The translations under genes and the position numbers were made by a program. Positions 57,988 through 64,000 of a stretch of 64,000 nucleotides of DNA are shown here, piece by piece. Source of the stretch: Salvia splendens (lineage: Eukaryota; Streptophyta; Magnoliopsida; Lamiales; Lamiaceae); contig NC_056038.1 in the NCBI RefSeq assembly GCF_004379255.2, forward strand, positions 9,400,729-9,464,728, in the 5' to 3' direction. Numbering within the stretch: position 1 is the stretch's first letter; every line of letters starts with the position of its first letter. The notes under the pieces were generated by a model. The model saw nothing but the letters and a program-made list of their open reading frames with translations, had not been told where the DNA came from and ran no database searches.

Positions 57988-60096
57988 TGCTTGATGATGC
58001 CGATCTGATTGCTCGGCACTTTTAAGCGCAATCTGCAGACACTCTTTTGCTCTCTTTTGATCACCTCGGATGACCGCTATCCCACCTTTAGTGGGAATCT
58101 TGATGGTGAGGTGATAAGTAGAGCAAACGGCCCGAACTGCGTTGAGCCAGTCTCTTCCCAAGATGATGTTGTACGGGGACCGAGCTTTTACCACAAAGAA
58201 CTCGATCATCGTACTGGAGCTTGTAGGCGCTTTTCCCACCGTGATCGGAAGGCTGATAATACCTTCAGGGCGGGTGTCCTCCTGGGCGAAACTTTTCAGA
58301 GGAAGTGGAGCCGGACTGAGCCGAGCTGGATCTACTTCTAGTTTATCGAAACATTCTTTAAAAAGAATGCTGACTGACGCTCCGGTATCCACAAACACTC
58401 TGTGGATCAGTTTGTTTGCCACTCCGGCTTGGATGACAATAGCGTCTTGATGAGGAGAGATGGCCGGGACGGGATCTGCATCTGAAAATGTAATCACTTC
58501 GTCCTGCTTCAGCCTTTTATGCGTTGGCTCCTCTCGATTGAAACCTCTGCGCTCTGACTTCAAGGACGATTTAGTCTTCCCGACAGGGAGAGCATCAATA
58601 GTCAGGATTACTCCATCATATTGCAGCTCGTCATCATCTTCGGGGTCCTGTTGCTTTTTCGGATCCTGAGGAGCGCAGTTCGCACCTCTCTGCTTTTTGT
58701 TCTTTTTCGGCTGCTTGCTTTGGTATTTTTTTAATGTCCCTGCTTTCACAAGAGCATCAATACCTGCAGCCAAATGTCGGCACTCCTCGGTATCGTGACC
58801 GTGGTCTTGATGGAAGGAGCAATATTGATCCTGAGGTCGACGCGCGGCCGATTTCGCCATCCGCTTTGGTTTTTCGAACATATCGGAATGCAGTTCGAAA
58901 ATTTCCGCTCTCGACTTGTTCAATGGTACGAACTGAGCGGGCGGCTTCTCAGGATTGAGACGTGGCCCCAATCGGTCTTGCACCGGAGTCCTTTGAATCC
59001 TTTCAAAATGAGTTCGGCGAGGATGTCCCTGATCGCCAAAAGGAGTTCGGCGAGGATGTCCCTGATCGCTATGATCGGGCTTCCTCCTGTCTCCTCGGGA
59101 TGAGCTGTCTAAAGACCGTTTGCGACGGTCTGCCTCATCGGCACGGGAGAACTGGTCCGCAATGTCCCACATCTCTTGAGCTGTTTGCGGACTGCATTCC
59201 ACGAGCTTTCTGTAGAGAGCTCCGGGCAGGATTCCATTTTGTAATGCCGAAATGACAAGTAGATCATTGAGATCATCTACTTGTAGGCATTCCTTGTGGA
59301 ATCTCGTCATAAAGTCGCTGATCTTTTCGTCGCGACCTTGACGTATAGAAAGCAGCTGAGCCGAAGTGATTCGGGCTTCCGCTTTCTGAAAGAACCTCCT
59401 GTGGAAAGCATCCATTAGATCTCGGTAAGATCTAATGCTGCCTTGGGGGAGGCTATCGAACCACCTTCTTGCGTTCCCGATAAGCAGCTCGGGAAACAGC
59501 TTGCACATATGGACCTCATTGAGACCCTGGTTCGCCATGTTATACTGATAGCGTCCCAGGAAGTCATGAGGATTCACTAACCCGTCATAAGTCATCGACG
59601 GAGTTCGGTAGTTCTGTGGCAAGGGAGTTCGGGTGATATCGTCCGAGAACGGAGTCTTCAATGCTCCGTACATGGCGAACCCGACATCTCTTCGGTATGG
59701 AGGAGATGGAGTTCTCCTGTGATTCCGGTACCGAGGAGGAACAGGAACATGTCGGGGTTGAGGATTCTTCTTCTTGGAAGACACGGCACTACTGCGGTAG
59801 TGACTTTCATGTCTGGATGAGGAGGGAGAATCCACCGTTTTCGTCTCCGGCTTTTGGCCCTTTTGCAGGAAAATTAAGAATTCTTCCTGCTTCTCGGCCA
59901 AAAACAACTTGACAGCCTCGTTCAAATCGGGCTGCTGGGAAGACTCGGTGCGATGAGTCTTTGAGCGGCTTGTTCCTTCTCCGTGAGAACTGGAAGTAGA
60001 TTTCTCCCGAGGCTGTTTTCCAGACCTGCGGGCTGGACTAGCTTCCTCATGGTTATCACGAACGGTATTATGGGTGTTATGTGATCTGGTATGCAT
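57985..60096 (-). CDS. gag: Retrotransposon gag-protease polyprotein (703 aa)
   Basis: The start MHTRSHNTHNT at 60096 is 75 bp inside the 5' LTR. The N-terminal 160 residues are charged and disordered. The retrotransposon gag capsid domain follows (about 165-300: NPHDFLGRYQYNMANQGL, ARRWFDSLPQGSI, FMTRFHKECLQV). A histidine/cysteine motif replaces a typical zinc knuckle (CSFHQDHGHDTEEC), which is usual in the Tat lineage. The aspartic protease has FVDTGASVSILF at about 570 and NIILGRDWLNA before the end. Gag forms the particle; the protease matures the polyprotein. The stop is UAG followed by CAA UCA, and pol continues in frame, so readthrough is the probable way to make gag-pol. Confidence 0.92.
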   Translation of the reverse strand: MHTRSHNTHNTVRDNHEEASPARRSGKQPREKSTSSSHGEGTSRSKTHRTESSQQPDLNEAVKLFLAEKQEEFLIFLQKGQKPETKTVDSPSSSRHESHYRSSAVSSKKKNPQPRHVPVPPRYRNHRRTPSPPYRRDVGFAMYGALKTPFSDDITRTPLPQNYRTPSMTYDGLVNPHDFLGRYQYNMANQGLNEVHMCKLFPELLIGNARRWFDSLPQGSIRSYRDLMDAFHRRFFQKAEARITSAQLLSIRQGRDEKISDFMTRFHKECLQVDDLNDLLVISALQNGILPGALYRKLVECSPQTAQEMWDIADQFSRADEADRRKRSLDSSSRGDRRKPDHSDQGHPRRTPFGDQGHPRRTHFERIQRTPVQDRLGPRLNPEKPPAQFVPLNKSRAEIFELHSDMFEKPKRMAKSAARRPQDQYCSFHQDHGHDTEECRHLAAGIDALVKAGTLKKYQSKQPKKNKKQRGANCAPQDPKKQQDPEDDDELQYDGVILTIDALPVGKTKSSLKSERRGFNREEPTHKRLKQDEVITFSDADPVPAISPHQDAIVIQAGVANKLIHRVFVDTGASVSILFKECFDKLEVDPARLSPAPLPLKSFAQEDTRPEGIISLPITVGKAPTSSSTMIEFFVVKARSPYNIILGRDWLNAVRAVCSTYHLTIKIPTKGGIAVIRGDQKRAKECLQIALKSAEQSDRHHQA

Positions 60097-60151
60097 TTTT
60101 TTGGTGGAAGAGGATCAAAAACTCGCTTTTATCACAGATTTGGTTCTCTGG

Positions 60152-60169
60152 TTCCCACAGACGGCGCCA
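60152..60169 (-). promoter_or_regulatory. Primer-binding site
   Basis: Reading the minus strand, one base after the 5' LTR, the sequence is TGGCGCCGTCTGTGGGAA. TGGCGCC is the start of many plant Ty3/gypsy primer-binding sites, pairing with a tRNA whose 3' end is GGCGCCA. I did not determine which tRNA. Confidence 0.75.
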
Positions 60170-60170
60170 G

Positions 60171-60782
60171 TGATGATTGGGCGAATTTTTGATGGTGACA
60201 AATGCGGGTAAAAGAAAATATAGATCACGACACAAGGAATTACGTGGTTCGATTTACTGAGGTAAATCTACGTCCACGGGAAGAAAGGAGGGCAAGATTG
60301 TATTGCTTGATCTAGTTTACAGCTTACAAATACAGACTTGCTATATGATCTTTGATGTCTAGAGAGCTTTTTTTCTCCCCTGTCTATCTGATCTAAGTTC
60401 TATTTATACATTGAACTAAGATCGTGGCTTGCATCACCACTAACTAGGTCGTGGCTTACATCATCACTAATTAGGTCGTGGCTTACATCATCACTAATTA
60501 GGTCGTGGCTTACATCATCACTAATTAGGTCGTGGATGTCGTGGAGGTCATGAGATCCTGCATGGGTCCACTATCTCCCAGTTCGGTTGAATACTGAGAC
60601 CGAACTGCTGAACTATTGCCGAGCAGCTTTTGCCGATCTGAGAGTAGAGCTTGATTGGTCGGCTTTTACCGAGCTGTAGGCTGGGGCCGAACTCTTTGGT
60701 AATGCCGAACTGATACTCTTCCTTGGGCTTTGGGCTGATGGGCCGTCACTGCTATTGGGCTTGTTTAGTACGTACCCCATCA
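60171..60782 (-). repeat. 5' LTR (in element orientation)
   Basis: It is nearly identical to 49723-50334. Differences I see are near the first 25 bases (two), in CTTGATCTAGTTT versus CTTGATCTGGTTT, and in TAGTACGTACC versus TAGTATGTACC. The promoter TATAAATA reads on the minus strand at about 60408-60400, placing U3 between there and 60782. Confidence 0.95.
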
Positions 60783-60814
60783 GACTGATTGCAGAGCAAG
60801 GTGCCGCTGAAACG

Positions 60815-61213
60815 GGGAATGGATCCCTGCTGTGATGGGTTTCTGAGGAACAAAACGCAGCCTCTTGAACATTAAACCTAGATAACTCTTTTCTTTTATT
60901 TTTTTATTAAGCATAGCCAATATCATTTTCTGTTAAGCATATTATTCTTTGCGTTAAATATATTTTGAATATTAGAAATCTATTTACATTCTTTTGCTTT
61001 TGGTTCTGTCTTTGACTATATTTTTCAACATTTTTATTCTATCTTTTTTTTTTATTTTTGAATATTAGAAAACATAAAAAAAAATAAACACTTAATAGAA
61101 AATGAAAGAAGAAGGGAGGAGAAGAAGTTTACCTGCGTTTAATGATCAAGAGGCCGCGTTTTGTTCCACAGCAACCCCTGCCGTGATTTTGTCACAGCAG
61201 GGGATCCATTCCC
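60815..61213. mobile_element. MULE-type MITE with 9-bp target duplication
   Basis: The ends GGGAATGGATCCCTGCTGTG and CACAGCAGGGGATCCATTCC are inverted. The similarity extends inward over about 70 bp (GGAACAAAACGCAGCCTCTTG on the left, its complement on the right), with a gap. Both sides are flanked by GCTGAAACG (60806-60814 and 61214-61222), a 9-bp duplication typical of Mutator-like elements. It is 399 bp and non-coding. Confidence 0.85.
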
Positions 61214-61222
61214 GCTGAAACG

Positions 61223-62329
61223 TACGAATTAAAATGCAATTACAAACGGGTTTGGATCCCCTGCTATGGCTATAGCACAGCAGGGATTGCTATTCCACCC
61301 ATTATATTATTTTATTATTAAATTATAATATTAAATACAAACAGTGGTATACGGTACGGTTTTTTTTAAATTGAAAATATTGGTACTATATACTAGTATT
61401 CTTTATTAATTTATATATTCAATGTTGTTATAGAAATAGGGGTGACCAAAATAACCAAAATCGAATATCCGATCCGAATCAATTCGAAATTTAAAATTGG
61501 TTCAGTTTTTCGATTCGGTTCAGATTAAAAAATGCAAAAACTATATTTCTTTTTAATAAACATTATTTGTGTTAATTTTTTGTATTAATAAATGCAATAC
61601 TAATATTTAGATATAAAGATTGTAATTATTTGGATATGTTAATGGTTGTATAATTTTTGTGTTAATTACATAAACTTAATTTTTGAATTTCACTTTTTTT
61701 AGATATACAATATTGGTTTTCCGGGTTCTGATTTTTGTTAGGATTTTGATTTTTCAAATTTTGTGGATATATTTATGAAATTTTGGTTTTTATAATTCCG
61801 GTTTAGATTTCACAGGATTTCAGTTTTTTTTTGGTTTGGTTCACTTTTGCCAAAAAATGAACTGAAAATCGACCCATGCATATAAATTTATACGGAGTAA
61901 AAAGTATGGATAAGCCAGAATTAAAAAATATAATCATTAACAAGGTGTTAAAGCACAACAACATTTAAATATAACCGTCTTTCAAATCGAAATTATCAAT
62001 TACACAAAGCATTAAATTATTTTGACGATAATTATTGCCGCACCGCCCTATGTGTCGCCATCGCTGCTTCGCGGAGCCAAGCTGTGATGTCGCTTATAGA
62101 CTCTGTTGATTGGATATTTTTTCTCTGTCATATTTAATAACTTGAGTAATTATTTTTGTTTTAATTATTTATTTTATTTAGTTAAAAACTAAATCAATTA
62201 TGAGATTTATTCAAATAATATAACATCTGACTACTATACACTTTGACTGTTAGTCCTTATCATTGAATACTCGCACTTATTTTTAGCTATACTACGATAG
62301 CATGTACATTGTACACTTAGGGCATTAGC
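61223..62329. other. Intergenic, no gene
   Basis: At 61254-61290 a short palindromic sequence (GGATCCCCTGCT...AGCACAGCAGGGAT) repeats the terminal motif of the neighbouring MULE-type MITE. From 61440 to 61870 there are dispersed 'CGGTTCGGTT'-like simple sequences. No coding frame is convincing. Confidence 0.5.
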
Positions 62330-62899
62330 AATGGGGCGCCCTAAGGCGCGCCCTAAGGCGCGCCCTATGGCGCGCCACGTCAGCAGTTTTATCCTCCTAC
62401 CTCCCCACCTGCAGTGGGGCGCCCTAAGGCGCGCCCTAAGGCGCGCCCTATGGCGCGCCACATCATCATTTTATTTATTTGTTTAATTGATTTAAATGTT
62501 TTCAACTAACAATTAATAACGAGTAAATAAAAAGGTCGAAATAACAATCGGGGACACATTAATAAAAAAAGAAGTTACACCGTTCAACTTACAAAAAAAA
62601 AAACTAACGATATTGGGCGTTGGTGTCGAACGAACGATATTGGCCGGGTTCTGTACCCGGCCAACGCGCATGAAATGTAAAACGAATGAACTCTATTTAT
62701 AAAACAACCAAACCGCGTGCCATCGTCCGCGACCTATCGTCCGTGTACGCCACAATGGGGAGGACGATGGCGCGCCCTTAGTATCGGCCGCGACGATCGT
62801 CCGCGACCTATCGTCCGTATCCGCAATGGGCGCGGACGATCGATGGCGCGGACGATGCGCGCCATCGGGCGTGCCATCGTCCGCCCATTGCGGATGGCC
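62330..62899. mobile_element. GC-rich TIR element (PIF/Harbinger-like), 570 bp
   Basis: The ends GGGCATTAGCAATGGGGCGC and CGCCCATTGCGGATGGCC are inverted, flanked by TTA (62327-62329 and 62900-62902). Near the left end a block of about 50 bp with GGCGCGCCCTAAGGCGCGCC is directly duplicated (62335-62382 and 62413-62460). GC content is far above the surroundings. No protein is encoded. Confidence 0.7.
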
Positions 62900-63131
62900 T
62901 TACATTTTAATTTTAGTACTAGTATAAAAAAAGGGCATTATTATCAAAGAGGGTGATGAATATGGCCATATGGGGAAAGAATTAAGTCATTGACAAACTT
63001 TTGTTTTCACATCCAAGAAAGGGAAAGATGCGAGTAAATTTTGCCGTCTCCAAATAATAGCACGTCTTTAAAAAATGAATTGTTTGAATGTTTAAGTGGT
63101 TGGAGAAGCAAACTTAAGGGTCTATGCTATT

Positions 63132-63198
63132 AATAAATTTTGTCTCCTGGAATATTCAAATATAAATGATGTGAATATTCCAGGAGACAAAATTTATT
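63132..63198. repeat. Perfect 27-bp inverted repeat with 13-nt loop
   Basis: The arms are AATAAATTTTGTCTCCTGGA plus ATATTCA, and their exact complement. Outside the arms, ATGCTATTA and TAGCAT/ATTAA sequences continue the symmetry imperfectly. This could be a very small MITE or a small-RNA precursor. Confidence 0.85.
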
Positions 63199-63304
63199 TT
63201 TTATTAATCATTTAGGTAGCATATGAAAAATATTTTTTTATTTTGCTGGTATATTTTTTTGAAATGCATTATATTTTAATAATTATTTTTATTTATATAT
63301 TATA

Positions 63305-63560
63305 CTCCATCCGTCCATCAATAATAGTCTCATCGGTGGACGATAAAAGTTTTAGTCTAGAATTGATAAAGTATAAGAAGGAAAAATATAAAGTTGGTAT
63401 AGTCGGGGAGAGAAAGAAAATGTGGACAAAAGTAGGAGAACTCAAGATTAAAGAAATGAGTAAAAAATTGTGAGAATAACTTTCCTTTTTTAAGTAGTAT
63501 GAGACTAATTTTAACGAATGAAAATTCAAAGACGAGACTACTTTTTGTGGATGAAAGAAG
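63305..63560. repeat. Stowaway-like MITE
   Basis: The ends CTCCATCCGTCCATCAATAA and TGGATGAAAGAAG are imperfect inverted repeats with TA flanks. It is 256 bp and non-coding. Confidence 0.65.
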
Positions 63561-64000
63561 TATTTATTTTCCTCCTTCCATAAGGAGAAAACATTTTTAT
63601 TCAATTAATAAAACATAAAACTATTGTCTCATTTATGCGCCTTTATTAAGACGCAAAATAAACACACGTGTCTCATTTGGAGACGCGAAAGTGAGTTTTG
63701 TCTTTCCCTTTCTTAGATGAAGATGATCTCTGCCTTCGGTCACCATCAATGAGAGTTCTGCGGCGCCTCCGATAGGTGTGGACGACAAGGATGAAGCTTT
63801 GGTCGACGAAGAGGGTGCTAATGGTGTTGTACAGTATATGGTGAATGTGTTAGATGGAGAGGAGTTAAGTGGTGACAATCTCTTTGAAATCAAGGTCGAC
63901 ATTGTCTATCTGTTAGCCAATATTCTCGATATAAACAAAGATTAACATTTGGTTATATGCGTCTTCGGTCACCACCGGTGAAAGTTCCACCGACACGAGC

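Larger units (their letters stand above)
49723..60782 (-). mobile_element. Complete Ty3/gypsy LTR retrotransposon, Tat lineage (11.06 kb)
   Basis: Two 612-bp LTRs (49723-50334 and 60171-60782) start TGATGAT and end CCCCATCA. They flank gag-protease (57985-60096), pol (54689-57951), tandem repeats and an antisense spliced gene (50672-53515). The 5-bp duplication GACTG lies at 49718-49722 and 60783-60787. Transcription of gag-pol is on the minus strand, so the 5' LTR is the one at 60171-60782. Two RNase H domains before integrase and an extra antisense ORF between pol and the 3' LTR are known traits of the plant Tat lineage (Retand/Ogre relatives). The LTRs show about four mismatches, indicating recent insertion. 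Confidence 0.95.
62900..64000. other. Intergenic to window end
   Basis: It contains a perfect hairpin (63132-63198) and a Stowaway-like MITE (63305-63560). At 63740-63944 the plus strand has an open stretch (APPIGVDDKDEALVDEEGANG ... ) with no ATG or family match. A similar sequence (CTTCGGTCACCA) begins again at 63962, so this could be a repeat cut by the window edge. Confidence 0.4.

Noticed and set aside
58009..59912. Plus-strand open frames opposite gag
   Set aside because: They overlap an intact, domain-bearing minus-strand frame and have no splice structure, unlike the antisense gene at 50672-53515.
61440..61870. Possible gene or hAT element from repeated GGTTCGGTT-like sequence
   Set aside because: The pattern is simple-sequence drift without inverted ends or a coding frame.
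63740..63944. Plus-strand open stretch of about 68 residues ending at 63944
   Set aside because: It has no start codon, splice acceptor or recognisable motif, and a similar sequence restarts at 63962, suggesting a repeat cut by the window edge.

Overview
This is a 64 kb piece of AT-rich nuclear DNA from a flowering plant, apparently a eudicot. It holds six well-supported spliced plant genes with short exons and GT-AG introns (one GC-AG), set among plant-type transposons: Stowaway-like and PIF/Harbinger-like MITEs, a TRIM, a MULE-type MITE, a Helitron end, and one complete Ty3/gypsy element of the Tat type. I cannot name the species. Gene models come from matching reading phase across splice sites. 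There is no transcript evidence behind them.

Layout. 1-11.7 kb is gene-poor and crowded with small elements: a MITE, a 434-bp TRIM, TIR elements, a (TA)n tract, and a Helitron 3' end with a helicase relic. 11.7-15.2 kb carries an unrecognised 519-aa nuclear-type protein gene (minus). 15.6-21.2 kb is a PIF/Harbinger cluster: an internally deleted element split by a second element carrying only a decayed transposase, then a third element carrying only the Myb/SANT partner gene. 22.2-24.9 kb is a GPN3-type GTPase (plus). 26.0-28.4 kb is 60S ribosomal protein L5 (minus), with telo-box and site II motifs upstream. 29.5-35.0 kb is a DUF3755/SANT-domain gene (plus). 35.6-37.4 kb is another Myb-only Harbinger element. 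38.1-40.6 kb is a small plant-type protein of unknown function (plus). 42.0-45.0 kb is glyoxylate/succinic semialdehyde reductase (plus), tail to tail with oligoribonuclease at 45.4-49.4 kb (minus).

49.7-60.8 kb is a complete LTR retrotransposon on the minus strand, flanked by the 5-bp duplication GACTG. Its two 612-bp LTRs differ at about four positions. It encodes gag-protease, then pol in the same frame after a single UAG in a CAR-YYA readthrough context. Pol has RT, two RNase H domains and integrase, and is broken by one frameshift in an A tract. On the opposite strand, between pol and the 3' LTR, lies a second gene of four exons (817 aa) whose introns are all phase-compatible. Its first exon resembles the 'putative gypsy type transposon' domain. 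The element sits about 320 bp upstream of the oligoribonuclease start codon, in the same orientation. 60.8-64 kb holds a MULE-type MITE with a 9-bp duplication, a GC-rich TIR element, a perfect 27-bp hairpin and no convincing gene.

How the genes relate. The cellular genes are unrelated housekeeping functions (RNA polymerase assembly/import, translation, chromatin or transcription, aldehyde detoxification, RNA turnover) and do not form a pathway. The strongest candidates for something under-described are the spliced antisense gene plus readthrough signal in the Tat element, and the apparent division of the two Harbinger genes onto separate elements that share promoter and ends.
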